From positions 248,001 to 312,000 of the forward strand of contig JAKZZE010000036.1 in assembly GCA_024220505.1 (NCBI GenBank): a DNA stretch of 64,000 nt, written 5' to 3'. Origin of the DNA: Rhizopus arrhizus (taxonomy: Eukaryota; Mucoromycota; Mucoromycetes; Mucorales; Rhizopodaceae). Positions 25,578 through 36,270 of the stretch are shown in pieces; positions within the stretch are counted from its first letter, which is position 1; each line of letters opens with the position of its first letter. Made by a program: the position numbers and the translations under genes. The notes below the pieces were generated by a model, which saw only the letters and a program-made list of their open reading frames with translations, was not told the DNA's origin and did not search any database.

Positions 25578-27047
25578 TTATTGAGGATGAGAAGACGAAG
25601 GACTGCCGTTCTGGGCTCCTTCAACGGCAGAGTCAGGCAAGTATGCTTTAATACACTGATGGTCGATTACATGTTCAGAATTGAGGGGACGAAAGGCGGA
25701 AGGAGAAGAGCCTTTCGTATGATGAGAGACATTGTCGAGTCGAGGATGTTTAACAGGATGAACATCTTCTTTAGTAGGATCAGACGATTGATTGTGTCGA
25801 CCCGTAGGGGTTACAGCTTCAGATACACTATCATCTTGTCCTGGTTGGTCATTAGGTCGAGGGGAAATGTTGTTCATGGCAATGTCGGGGTTGCCATTCG
25901 AAGAACGGGAAGGGTCATAATAGCTGTGGGACTCAATCATGACCGTATCCTGATCTTGGGAAACGTGGTCAACTTTAAGGATAGAGGAAGATGGTCTGGA
26001 CTCAGGCTCGCTTGAGACTTCACTCTTGTGGTTCAATTCCCCTTTTCTGGCAAGGGTAGAAGGAGAAGTGGGCTTTTTGTTAGGAGCCCACTTTTGTTCG
26101 TTACGGTTGTTGCGGGGACAATCTCTCATAAGATGTCCTTTCTTATTACAGTTGTAACATTCAATAAACTTTTTTAAGTCAGGACAGTCGGCCCGACAGT
26201 GATCGCCTGATTGGCAAATACGACAGAAGGGAGGCATTTCGTCCCATTGAAGGAACACTTCACGGAAATCGCCATCACCTTCATCCCAATCAATGACGCG
26301 GTGGAGTTTCTCCAGTACTCTCTCAGGGCTAGCCTTAGGGTCAATATCCAAAGTGGCATAACCAATGCCAACATTGCAGCCTCGGGAGCGAATAAGTCCC
26401 AGATCTAGGACTTTGCCAAAACAAGATAATCGAGCTTCCATAGCTTTGGTCAATTTTCTGACAGGTTGCAAAGGTAATCTCTCAAGCTTCAAACGAATAA
26501 TCTGGGCTTCGGCTGGTAGGCTAGGGTAACCCTTAACATCAGTACCGTCATCAAGAGTGATTCCTTCATTAAGCAGCGTATTACGACCACGACTGCCTAG
26601 AGCCCACTGGGTTTCAATAAAAACCCTGTTCAAATATTTTCTGACGACAAGAGATCTGCCAAGGTAGTCCTCATCGCCGTCATCGTTGTCACTATCACCG
26701 TTATTGAAGGCTTGAAAGGCCTTGGTGCATAGATCAGGACTTTTAATATCAGTAACATCAACAAGCACACTGTTTTTTTCAATGCCTTTAATGTAAGGAC
26801 GAATGATCTGTTGTTGCGCATTCTCATTGAAAAGTGAATCCATAGAGGAAACACTGCTGCGTCTGGAAGAGTTTGTAGAAGACAGAGAGGAGGTTCGTTG
26901 CGTGGAGCGAAGTTGAGTAGGAGGACGTCCCAAAGGTTCAATGTTCTTTGAAACGATCTTGTTCCAACTCATTGCAGTAGTCTGCTTGCTTTTGCCAGAA
27001 CGAGCTGGGTTTAAATTTTGCATATGTTTTTTAGACGAAAGAGCCAT
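25578..27047 (-). CDS. LINE ORF1: nucleic-acid-binding protein with two CCHC knuckles
   Basis: About 489 residues from the ATG at 27047 (MALSSKKHMQN). A longer frame starting from a GTG at 27068 would read through the target-site duplication and is not the element's own start. The N-terminus is Ser-rich. The centre (VLVDVTDIKSPDLC to VFLQWDEMPPF) resembles the RNA-recognition-like core of LINE ORF1 proteins. Two CCHC knuckles follow: CRICQSGDHCRADC and CYNCNKKGHLMRDC. The C-terminus is Ser/Pro-rich. The role is packaging of LINE RNA. It precedes ORF2 in a different frame. Confidence 0.9.
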   Translation of the reverse strand: MALSSKKHMQNLNPARSGKSKQTTAMSWNKIVSKNIEPLGRPPTQLRSTQRTSSLSSTNSSRRSSVSSMDSLFNENAQQQIIRPYIKGIEKNSVLVDVTDIKSPDLCTKAFQAFNNGDSDNDDGDEDYLGRSLVVRKYLNRVFIETQWALGSRGRNTLLNEGITLDDGTDVKGYPSLPAEAQIIRLKLERLPLQPVRKLTKAMEARLSCFGKVLDLGLIRSRGCNVGIGYATLDIDPKASPERVLEKLHRVIDWDEGDGDFREVFLQWDEMPPFCRICQSGDHCRADCPDLKKFIECYNCNKKGHLMRDCPRNNRNEQKWAPNKKPTSPSTLARKGELNHKSEVSSEPESRPSSSILKVDHVSQDQDTVMIESHSYYDPSRSSNGNPDIAMNNISPRPNDQPGQDDSVSEAVTPTGRHNQSSDPTKEDVHPVKHPRLDNVSHHTKGSSPSAFRPLNSEHVIDHQCIKAYLPDSAVEGAQNGSPSSSHPQ

Positions 27048-27048
27048 G

Positions 27049-27063
27049 TATTTCCTATTTATT
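27049..27063. repeat. Target-site duplication, right copy (15 bp)
   Basis: Identical to 21536-21550. It directly follows (on the plus strand) the base C that precedes the ORF1 ATG on the minus strand, so it fixes the 5' end of element 1. Confidence 0.93.
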
Positions 27064-27644
27064 GACACCCTATCAGTAATAATAATAGTATGCTGAGTAA
27101 ATACTATTGATTAACATTATTTAATAATACATTAAATATCAGTCTTAAATCAATACATTATGTAAAGTGAACAAGCAATATATAACAAATAGTTACATGT
27201 TTGACTTGCTTATATAAACTATATTTACGTGAGAAAATAAAGAATTAATATGGTAAAGAATATGCCGTACAAACTTAAGATATACTGAGCTTCAGAAAAT
27301 AATCAAACTTCACATGAACCAAACAACGAGCTGCGTGTAAAAAACAAAGATGATTAATCCAATGATCAAAACAAATTTTATGGATGTTTTAATCAAAATA
27401 AAACCATTCAAACGGACATAGGTAGTAACAAAGACCTTTGCTAACAAAAATGCATATCTTTCAAAATAAGCGCTGTTTAATTAAATGTACAAGCAAAATA
27501 CAAGCCACATACATAATTCAATAAATCCAATAAGGCAATTTTTACCTTATAGTAGTGAAGCAACTATAATATACTTATATAACATAACCACTGTTTTGAG
27601 GTACAAATGACCAAACAATGTCTTGGGGCTGCTTTTCTCTTGTA
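27064..27644. other. Spacer between LINE 1 and LINE A
   Basis: About 580 bp of AT-rich DNA, no gene. It continues the target site of element 1 on its left and reaches the A tail of LINE A on its right. Confidence 0.5.
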
Positions 27645-28977
27645 TTTTTTTTTTTTTTTTTTTGTAAATAGGTTATTTTTATTTATAAAATATAATAGGA
27701 GTCACACGTCTAAGAACGGTATGAACCAAGAGAAGTAGAGTTTAAGCGATGGAACATGCTAGTTAAGGTCGAGTCTGCCCCATTTGAGGGTGGCAAACTG
27801 TAACATAGCACGAATGACCAGCTGTTTATCAATTGAAGGAAAGCCGTCAATAGTAAATCTCCAATGGGCACGCCAGATAACGAAAAGCACACAGCAGTTG
27901 AGAGTCCAGAGATCAGCATTGTCAACAAAAGTAAACTGCTGAAAAGACCAGAGGATTGAGCATACATCAGCTTGAGTGAAAATGAGGTGTGCACTAAAGA
28001 AATTGAAGGCATCTATCCATACTCTCCATTTCATAGGACAGCGCACGAAGAGGTGTTGTAGGTCTTCAGTGTTGGCAGAACAAAATTTACATTTTGAAGA
28101 GGTCAAACCGTTATCAAATCTTGAAAGAAGTGATTGGCTATAGAGTTTACGATGGAATAGACGATACCATAAAGACCGGCTTTCAGGCGAAACAGGCATT
28201 TTCCAAAAAAGTGACCACTTGGAAGGTAGTATTTGTGACATTGCCGATGACGGTAGATATCGCTGTATGGGAGACAACCGAGATGGTTTAGGTTTGTAAT
28301 TGATCCATTGGGGCTGCGAACAGAAGGCATTGATGAACGCTGAATCATCTACTTCACCCAATGGTTGATTTTGATTCAGTATATGAGGTCAGATAAGCTG
28401 ATTTAGCTTGATGACACGATTATGAATATCTCGGCTTAACTTAGAAACCAGACGAGGGGAGGAAGGTTGGTCAGATGACAATAAAGATCGTATACATCCA
28501 AAATGGTGATCATACGTAAAAAATTGAGACACCTTGAGTTTTTTGTGTCGTGATCGAGTAATCCAATAATCAGTAGGAATCATAGCGAATATAGCAGACA
28601 GGAGCAAGCGGAGAAGTGTGGTAGGAGTACACTTTGCCTGTTGTGTATCTGCATATTCGAAAGAATCAACTGCCTCATATATGTTTTGCATAAAATTATT
28701 GGCGTGAGCAGCAGGATGTAATCTCAAAAGCGGGGAAAAGAGAGCCAGTCTTGTTCCAGTATTTCCTGAATGGAAACGACGTATATGATCTAGCAATGTA
28801 GGTTGACTACAAGACTGAGGATGGCTGTCTTCCAGGACTTGACGAAGCCAGCGTATCTGTAGGTTGTGTCGTTGAATTTATGGATCCAAAAGACCTAGTC
28901 CACTTAACTTTGGATCTAAACACAACTGCGTGTATTTGATCTTAGGTTTGCAATTATGCCAGACAAACTGATAAATC
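27645..28977 (-). mobile_element. LINE A, 3' part (ORF2 C-terminus), interrupted by LINE B
   Basis: This older, degenerate LINE is on the minus strand. It begins with an A tail (T19 at 27645-27663), then a 3' UTR that matches LINE B (gtaaata..., then ggagtc-cacgtc), then the ORF2 C-terminus in broken frames (for example HLFVRCPMKWRVWIDAFNFF, matching HLIVRCPRKWAVWIEVFNFY of B). Against B, the codon at 28389 is TGG-to-TGA and the codon at 28878 is Leu-to-TAA. At 28977 the reading continues at 34206, across LINE B. The zinc knuckle CKFCSANTEDLQHLFVRC is preserved. Confidence 0.88.
28964..28977. repeat. Target-site duplication of LINE B, left copy
   Basis: The 14 bases caaactgataaatc match 34206-34219 (caaactaataaatc) with one difference. 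They lie inside LINE A and next to the T run that is the A tail of LINE B. Confidence 0.85.
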
Positions 28978-29082
28978 TTTTTTTTTTGTAAATAAATTAT
29001 TGTTTATTTATAAATAAATATATAGGAGTCGCACGTCCGAGAGCGGTGTGAACCAAAAGAAACTGTGTGAGGAAGAAATGTA

Positions 29083-32000
29083 CTAGTCGATTTCAAGCAA
29101 GCTACACTTGAGGGTCGCAAAACGCGATATAATAATCTTGACAATGGTATTTTCGGTAAATGGTGTCCCTTGAATAATAAGCCGCCAGTGAAAGCGCCAA
29201 ATGTGTGCAAGAACACTGCAACACAAAGTCCACAATTCGGGGTTATCCACGAAATGAAACGTCTTGAAAGACCAAAGGAGTGAGCAAATGTCATCTTGAC
29301 TGAAGTAGAGATGGGGACTGTAAAAGTTGAATACTTCAATCCAGACTGCCCATTTGCGAGGGCATCGAACTATCAGGTGTTGTATGTCTTCTACCACACA
29401 TGAGCAAAAATGGCATTGGGCTGAAGTAGTACGGGTGGTCATTTGGGATAGAGTTGCTTGACTATACAGTTTCTTGTGCACCAGGCGATACCAAAGAGAT
29501 TGATGAGCTGGTTCAACAGGTAATTTCCAGAATTGTTGCCATTGAGAATAAGATGCTTCCATGATAGTGTCTGCAGGTAGTAGCTGCTTGGTCAAAGAAA
29601 ATCGAAACAGTTTGGGTTTATAGGTAATCCATTGACGCGACGAAAGAAAGAGATCAACAAAGGGTGTGTCGTCAACGACACCAAATGATTGATTTTGTTG
29701 CAAGATCAGAGGCCAGATGAGATTGTTGAGTTTAACTGTTCGATTTTGAACATCTCGAAGTAACTGAGCTGCTAGTCGTGGAGTGGTTGGGTGGTCTATG
29801 GAAACTTGAGGACGGACACAACCAAAGGAGCTGTCACAGGTAAAGTACTGGGATACCTTGAGTGTGCTGTGGCGAGGTTTGGTGGTCCAGTAGACTTCCG
29901 GAGTCAAGGCCAGGACAGAAGAAAGTGGCAAAGCAAGGAGTGTGGCTACATTGCATGTCACCGACGGTAGATCATCTAGACCAAAGGAGTCCATGGCTGC
30001 AAAGATGTTGACCATAAAGTTATTCGAATGTGCAGAAGTAGGAGCATGAAGGGACGGGAAGAACATAGCCAGACGTGATCCTGAGCCTGCTGAGTGAAAA
30101 CGACGTGTATGATCTAACAAATAAGGCTGACTACATAAGTGAGGTAAGGGATCAGCTAGCAATTGTTCGATCCACCGAATCTGAAGGTTATGTTGTTGAA
30201 TCAGCGGATCAAGCAAGCCTAACCCACCATATTGAAGGGGGGAGCAGAGCTGAGCGTACTTGATAGATGGCTTGCAGTTGCGCCAAACAAACTGATACAC
30301 GATGGACCGTAGTCGCTTGAAGAAATTCTTTGGTAGGTGCACCAGTCGGAGAACATACCAGATTTAGACAGTATCAAGGAGTTGGCGATAGTGGCCCGAC
30401 CACGGATGGACAGTTGTCGTTGTGAATAGATGTAGCATTGTGTCTTGACAAGTTGAAGCAGGTGGCCTTCTAGGTACCGTCGCTGGGTGAGAGACTGTAT
30501 CAAAGGAAAGCCGAGATATCGCAATGGACTGGGTGAGATATGATCGTGCCATTTGGTAATACCTTGGGTTGAGAAAAAGTCAATCCACTCAGGGTATGGA
30601 CGACCATCTAACGAGAATGCTTCAGTTTTGTGGATATTAACCTTAGCATTGGAGACTAAGCTGTATCGATTCAGATGATGTTGTAATCGGTGGTAATCTT
30701 CAAAAGAATGGAGAAGTACGCACACATCATCAGCATAAGCAAGAACCTTCAATGTGGAAGGAACACAGTCCGGAGGGAGATCATCAGAAGCAGTTGGTAC
30801 AAATCCTGTAAAGGAAGAATCCTGTATAACATGTCGAAGAAGTGGTTCTAAAGCAATATTGAATAGCAACGGGGAGAGAGGATCGCCTTTTCGGAGACCA
30901 CGTTGTTGTTGAACCAAATCGGTAAAATATCCATTAACATTGACGCGGACCTCGTTACCAAAGAATAGGTTTCCAATAGATTGAACAAAAGATTCAAGGA
31001 ATCCAAAGGAGAGCATGGTTTGACGTAAATACGTGTGGTGAACTCAGTCATAGGCTTTTTCTTAGTCCAAGAGCAAGCCAATTTCCCGTCGCCGTTCAAC
31101 ATGAGCTTGTTCCATGAGTATATTGAGAACCACACCGTTTTCAGCAATAAATCGATCAGCTAGGAATCTCGTTTGATATCGATTGGTAACGTCGTCCATG
31201 ACCAATCGCATTCGTTGATTGATTACTCGAGTGTAAATCTTAGCATCACAATTGATCAATGAAATTGGCCTCCAATTCCGAAGCGATGATAGATCACCCT
31301 TCTTAGGTAGGAGGCGAACTCGGATACCTTGCCAGGAAGAAGGGAACGTACCGGTCGAAAGAGCAGCATTGTAAAGTTTGACAACAAGTTTTTGCAAAGG
31401 TTTAAAGCAGTAAATGAGATGGATGAATGCATAACCCAAACCATCTGCACCAGGGCTACTTTGTTTAGCAAGAACTTTTTTAGACTGGTAAAGAATATCG
31501 TCAATTATGATGGGCGATATGAGAGATTGTTGATTTTCGTGTGATAGTTGTGGTAGCGAATCAATATCGGACAAATATCGATCAACATCAGACTCATGAA
31601 TTGGATCGACAGAGTAAAGATCTTGATAAAACGTTTTGCTCACCTCCAGAAGTTGAGCTTGTGACGAAACACGTTCCCCCGTGACAGTCTCCTGAAGATG
31701 GACAATGGTCTGTTCAGTCGTACGAGTATGGTGAATACGCTTGAGGTATCCAGCCGATTTCTCTCCGTGTTCACGCCATCGTATCCCTGCTTTTAATGCT
31801 GCGATGTCGACTAGTTCTTGTTGAAGTGATTCAATTTGTCGATCAATGACAGGAAGACGTTGTAATCGTAAAGCCAAAGGTGGTTGACTTCGAAGAAAAG
31901 CATTCCTTTTACGCTGTAGTGATCTGAGAGACTTTGAGCGCCAATTTGAATAATTCACCGCAAAAGAGCGAGTAAACTTGCGTATCTCCAACTTGAGGTG

Positions 32001-32870
32001 ATCCCATTGATCCTGGAGGGACAATGATTGTGGTAGATGTTGTGCAATGTGCTGTAGACGTTGCTTCAACTGAGATCGATATTCTTTGTTTTTCACCAGC
32101 AGAGGATTAGCCCGCCATAGGCCAAAACCTGTGGGTGTGGAGTCTAAGTTGATGGAAAGAGAGAGCAGTTGATGGTCTGTCCATGAGGAATGCAGTCGAT
32201 GAATATCAGTGTATTGGATAGCTGTGTGCAGGTGGTTACTGATAAAGATGTAGTCAATAGTTGACGTAATCTCATCGTTTCGACGAAAGGTTGGAATGCT
32301 GCTGTTGTCCCCACAATGCATCACGTTGTAAAATGACTCGTCAAGGTACGAGACCTATCGAAGGGATGTGTGTGAAGACAGATTGGCGCGATGATACGAA
32401 TAATTGAAATCACCAAGGATGATCAGTTGTTGATGATCGATGGTATAGTCAGGAGAGGTTAGTGTATCAAGGACAGAGTCAAAGAATCCTTGTCTCGCTT
32501 TACCTGAGGACGCTGGAGCGTATAAAACCAAGACATGAAAAGGAGCGTAAAAATTCTGCGGGTGAGATACCTTGGACAGGACCATTCTTGGATTTGAGGG
32601 AGTCAGATTCTCTGAAAGAATGAAGCTTGGAGAGAAAGAGAGTAAGCCGCAGTGGTGAGTCCATAAAGATTGTGTTACCTGAAATTGCATATTGATTGTT
32701 TGAATATGAGCGTCGGTGACGTGAGTTTCTTGAAATGCCATAAGGTTGTATTGTAAGGAGCGTAGATAACGAATGTAACTGGATTGCTTGTGGGTATCAT
32801 TTGTCTTCACTAAACTATTACAGTTCAATGAAGATATTGTGAACAATAGGTCTTTCGATCTATTATTCAT
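29083..32870 (-). pseudogene. LINE B ORF2 (endonuclease / reverse transcriptase), broken
   Basis: It would encode about 1260 residues. Endonuclease motifs: ISSLNCNSLV, MAFQETHVTD, IILGDFNYSY. Reverse transcriptase motifs: SSPGADGLGYAF, NWRPISLINCDAKIYTRV, RGLRKGDPLSPLLFNIALEP, LAYADDVCVL. The C-terminal knuckle is CHFCSCVVEDIQHLIVRC. Breaks: TAG at 32355, TAA at 31062 and TGA at 31044 (both in LLLD-EKAYD-V, where the intact element reads Gln and Arg), and a one-base shift near 30345-30360. The start ATG overlaps the ORF1 stop in TAATG. Confidence 0.9.
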
Positions 32871-34203
32871 TATTGCGAGTCTGCAGGTGTTTCTCCGGTA
32901 TTGGTGGCCGAAGGACGTCCAGGTTGGCCACTAGATGCATACTTGGACTGAGGCCTATTAGACGCTTGACCAGATGAAAGATTTGTCTGAGCAGCCTGTG
33001 GTGATTCCTGAGAAGCCACAGAGGTGGTACCAGCAGTATTTGGTGTTCCTGGTGCAGCAGACGCGATCTCCATTTGATCGGTAGTTTGAGAGTCCATAGG
33101 CTCAGAGAAGATAGTGTCAAAAAGATCGTCTTGAGTGGACAACAATACTGCAGTCGTGGCAGTATTCAGGACCGTATCATTGTGAATACGAGGAGAATCA
33201 CCGGTAAGGCTGTCGACAGACTTTTTTCGCTTGATTGCTGTCTTAAACACAGCAGGAGGTATCTTTGCCTCAGCTGGGCGTGATGGTGTAGGCGGCATCT
33301 CAGCGACATCTTCTCTGGTTGTGGGTGCAGTCGGCGTCTTCCTAGTCTTTTTGGAGGGCTTGTCCTTTGAACAGTCCGCAGCGATATGTCCACTCTTGTG
33401 ACAGTTCCAGCAAACACGGGTTGATCGTTTCTTTGGGCATTCTGATACCGCGTGCCCCTCTTGATGGCAGTAGCGGCAGTATGTGGGCATATCATTCCAC
33501 ACTGCATGAAAGCCTTCATCATGTGCATTGGACCATGGTAAATTATGGCTGAGTGGCAGGAAAATGTCATCCCCAATAGGAACACTAAGAATGGCGTACC
33601 CAGTGCCCATATAAGTCCCAGTGACGGGCTCCCTAAGATGGCCAAGATCCATAATCATACCATAAGGTTGCAAACTGGCGAGCAACTGAGGCAAAAGTTT
33701 GTCTTTAGAAAGGAATGGAAGGTTCGACAAACGAAAACGGATTAAACGGACACTGGGCTCCAAAACTTTACAAGGATGAAGGTAGAGGTTGTCTTTCTCA
33801 AAATAGATTCCGTCTTTAACAATGTTATCTATACTGGGATCTTCCGTACCAAAGTTAATCTCAGCAATCTTCCGGTTACCCTCCTTTGTAGTGGCAACTG
33901 CAATTCGAGAGGGGTACTGGTCGGCGATGAGCGCCATCAATTGCAATGGGGATTCAGATCTGCTTGACATGTCTAACAGAACACTTCCTGGAGAGCGACC
34001 TACTCTCCATACTTTCGACTGGACTGACTTATTGGTGGAATCAGAACCGGTGTTGGCTTCGGTGGTGCGATGCATCAAGGATGTACGCTTTCTGGCAACA
34101 ACTTGTGACCCTGGCATATTGCCTGATCTGGGTGGCTGATTGGTGGGGGTCGCGGCGTAACTGCTTTGATCGGATGGTTAGATATTTTATCGGAAAGAAC
34201 CAT
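32868..34203 (-). pseudogene. LINE B ORF1 with two CCHC knuckles, N-terminal frameshift
   Basis: The ATG at 34203 (MVLSDKISNHPIKA) is two bases from the element end. After about 27 codons the main frame is shifted, and the long frame runs from MPGSQVVARKR at 34117 to GETPADSQ. It has the ORF1 core (RFRLSNLPFLSKDK...MPTY) and knuckles CRYCHQEGHAVSEC and CWNCHKSGHIAADC. The stop TAA shares its last A with the ORF2 ATG. Ribosomes could start at 34117, so the N-terminal shift may not remove function entirely. Confidence 0.82.
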
Positions 34204-34205
34204 GG

Positions 34206-34537
34206 CAAACTAATAAATCACAGAATTGAGCCGTCGAAAGAAGGTAGTCGGCAAATGAACCATCCGCAGAACATACCACAATTTAGAAAGTATTAATGCA
34301 TTCACTATGGTAACGCGTCCTTTGATATAAAATCTACGTTAAGAGTAGATAGTACATTGAGATCACACTGTCTGTAACAACTGTTGTTCTAGATAACGAC
34401 GTTGATGAAAAGACTGAATCAGGGGAAAGCCAAGATATCGAAGTGGACTAGGTGACGAATGATCGTACCATTTGGAAATACCTTGTGCTGCTAGAAAAGC
34501 AATCCACTCTGGGTAGGAGCGACCATCTGTGTTATCT
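34206..34537 (-). mobile_element. LINE A, 5'-ward part beyond the LINE B insertion
   Basis: This piece continues LINE A ORF2 toward the N-terminus. It aligns to LINE B 30290-30620 (for example the stretch encoding GRVTIVNALILSK against GRATIANSLILSK). A TAA at 34339 stands where B has Gln. Similarity ends at about 34537, so LINE A is 5'-truncated. The first 14 bases are the right copy of the LINE B target-site duplication. Confidence 0.85.
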
Positions 34538-34701
34538 CATAAAAATAAAAGACTATAAAATTCAACGAGACTTAAAAAAGTTATATTTTTAGTTAATATT
34601 ATTGTATCTGGTATTTATATCCTTTTCATGAAGATTCAATTAAATTCTTTTCAAGATACTTTAATTAATTATAGCTGTAGACTTAGAGCTTTTAATACTT
34701 T

Positions 34702-35960
34702 CTACCTTTTCGTTACATAATACGGATCAAACATAAATACAGCGTCAAATAAGTCAGCATAAACATGTCCTTGAAACCATCCTTCTTTATGATTGCTGTC
34801 ATGAAGTTGACCGCTTTGAAATAACAACAACCTGAAAAAAAGCACATTTAATTATCATCCGGGTCATTATTCGCGGAGGGCATAATAGGTAAACTAACTT
34901 ACATTTTGGACAAAGAAATGAACAAATATGATTGTAGTCCTACCCGGGGAACCAACATGATTGATTTAATGACTGTTTCAATTTGCTTGAGCGAGGTGGC
35001 CTCTGATGTTTTGATGAGAATTGCTCGCTCTTCTCTGGTACAAACTAGTTTTAATGGGATTTTTAAATCACGAACGATATTCTTCATTTCTTTCGCAAAG
35101 CGAGAAGGTATCAGTCCAGGAGATGCAAGATCCAAGATGTTACCTGCACCACTAAATAAGATAAGGTAGATGTATGAGCAACTCTCATTGCTAATTATAG
35201 ATATGCATATTTTAAAGCTTACTATGCTTTTGTAAGCTTCTCCAGCTTATCATTCAAAGATAAGCCTTTTATATCGCCAAGCTTTAGATGGCTTAACTTT
35301 TTGTTGCTGCCCCTATTGTTTGTATTGTCGTTAAGTTCATCAGAATCTCTTTTTGATGCTATTGAGGACTGTGTTGGTAACGGTGGAGTAGTTGATGATG
35401 AAAGGATTCTTGTCTGCTCAACCATATCATTTTTATCTTTATATACATTTTCAATTACTCCTGTCGTATACAAGGATCTCCAATGCTATTATGCGAAAAA
35501 TATTCAAATCAATGAGGATTAGAAAAAGGCAAATGTGTGATAAAACACTTGCCTTGATGCCTTCGTTACGAATGATGATCTTGACAGGCTCAGAGTTCAA
35601 TACGGTATCACAATTGTTGCGTAGTTTTTTGCATTGCTCGCCTAAGTTTTTCATCGTTAGATTCATAACTGTCAGCAAATTTTTTGAAAGAATGTTTGAA
35701 AATTGCAATGCAGTCGGTTGAGGAACTGATCTGGTATTCCTTTAGCAATGCCTGAAATAATTTGAGAACTTTCCACTCTTTGACATTGTTTGTACTTATG
35801 TAGTTGTAGTATACAGCTATCTGCTCCTCTTCGCCTATTAAAAAAGTGTTATGTCGAAGGTGGTTGAGAGTAATTGGCTTGGTTTTTTTTATCTTTCTAC
35901 TGTAGACTTACTAGTTTCAGATAACTACGAAACGTGATCAACATTAATAGCACTTGTCAT
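34702..35960 (-). pseudogene. Degenerate multi-exon gene of unknown function
   Basis: Several coding-like exons on the minus strand: MTSAINVDHVS, a stop, then EEEQIAVYYNYIS to FKHSFKKFADSYESNDEKLR, a frame change to NNCDTVLNSEPVKIII, then WRSLYTTGVIENVYKDK to LNDKLEKLTKA, then DLASPGLIPSRFAKEMKNIV, and finally QSGQLHDSNHKEGWFQGH to DPYYVTKR. There are short introns with normal ends between several of these. The TAG at 35935 and the frame change near 35620 suggest decay. The residue pattern looks like a real protein, probably from a lineage-expanded accessory family. I do not recognise the fold. It sits between LINEs and other debris. Confidence 0.5.
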
Positions 35961-36127
35961 AATAAGGGGTAACTGTGACAGTTGCTAATATGTATGTTAT
36001 GTCTAGTTTCGCTATACGGTGAAGTGATAACAGAAACCAATTAATAGAAGGCTGTAAAAGACTGTTAATGTACAATAACGATAAGATTAACAACAATACT
36101 AGTTCTTGACTACAATTGCTTGAACGT

Positions 36128-36129
<2 letters not shown>

Positions 36130-36164
<35 letters not shown>
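36130..36164. repeat. A35 homopolymer
   Basis: 35 A on the plus strand, T on the coding strand of the degenerate gene to its left and about 170 bp upstream of its start. It could also be the tail of a retroposed piece, but no body is seen next to it. Confidence 0.8.
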
Positions 36165-36167
<3 letters not shown>

Positions 36168-36227
36168 TCGGCACCCAAAATTAATTTTAGCTGGAAGAAA
36201 GCCTTCTTTTTTATTATTTCATCAAAA

Positions 36228-36264
36228 CCGGCCTTAGCTCAGTTGGTAGATCGGAAGACTGTAG
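36228..36264 (+). tRNA. tRNA-Tyr(GTA) 5' half, pseudogene
   Basis: The sequence ccggccttagctcagttggt at the start, then aga-tcggaagactGTAg, matches the 5' half of a eukaryotic tRNA-Tyr: acceptor strand, D arm with an A box (TTAGCTCAGTTGG), and anticodon GTA at 36261-36263. It ends at position 37, the usual tRNA intron insertion point. Then comes ttaatctgtc and a T run. No T arm (B box) or matching 3' acceptor strand is seen within the next several hundred bases, so this is a half tRNA, not a functional gene. Confidence 0.7.
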
Positions 36265-36270
36265 TTAATC

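Larger units (their letters stand above)
21551..27048 (-). mobile_element. Intact L1-like LINE (non-LTR retrotransposon), element 1
   Basis: About 5.5 kb on the minus strand with both ORFs open, a short 3' UTR (21560-21699) and a short A tail (21551-21559 as T). It is bounded by perfect 15-bp target-site duplications. The 5' end falls one base before the ATG of ORF1, so there is effectively no 5' UTR. ORF1 stop and ORF2 start are separated by only five bases, which suggests reinitiation by the same ribosome. Apurinic endonuclease plus reverse transcriptase plus a C-terminal zinc knuckle place it in the L1/Tx1 group. Known: related L1-like elements (Grem-LINE1) mark pericentromeres in Mucor. 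The perfect duplication and open frames suggest recent insertion. Confidence 0.93.
28978..34205 (-). mobile_element. LINE B, full length but disabled, nested in LINE A
   Basis: About 5.2 kb on the minus strand with an A tail (T10 at 28978-28987), ORF2, ORF1 and the same start C-C-ATGG-TTCTTTCC as other copies here, and a 14-bp target-site duplication with one mismatch. It was inserted into LINE A, whose two halves align to B on either side of the insertion. LINE B is distinct in sequence from element 1, so at least two LINE subfamilies are present. It has one frameshift and three stops in ORF2 and one frameshift in the first 30 codons of ORF1. The mismatch and the lesions make it older than element 1. 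Confidence 0.9.

Noticed and set aside
25581..26015. 144-residue plus-strand frame inside the LINE
   Set aside because: It is antisense to the LINE ORF1, Arg-rich and without recognisable content; a shadow of the real gene.
27047..27068. Longer LINE ORF1 starting from a GTG at 27068
   Set aside because: The extra codons lie in the target-site duplication and flank, so they do not belong to the element. The ATG at 27047 matches the other copies.
27645..34537. Target-site duplication around the whole of LINE A
   Set aside because: The flanks at 27630-27644 and 34538-34552 do not match. The 5' end of LINE A is truncated or rearranged, so no duplication is claimed.
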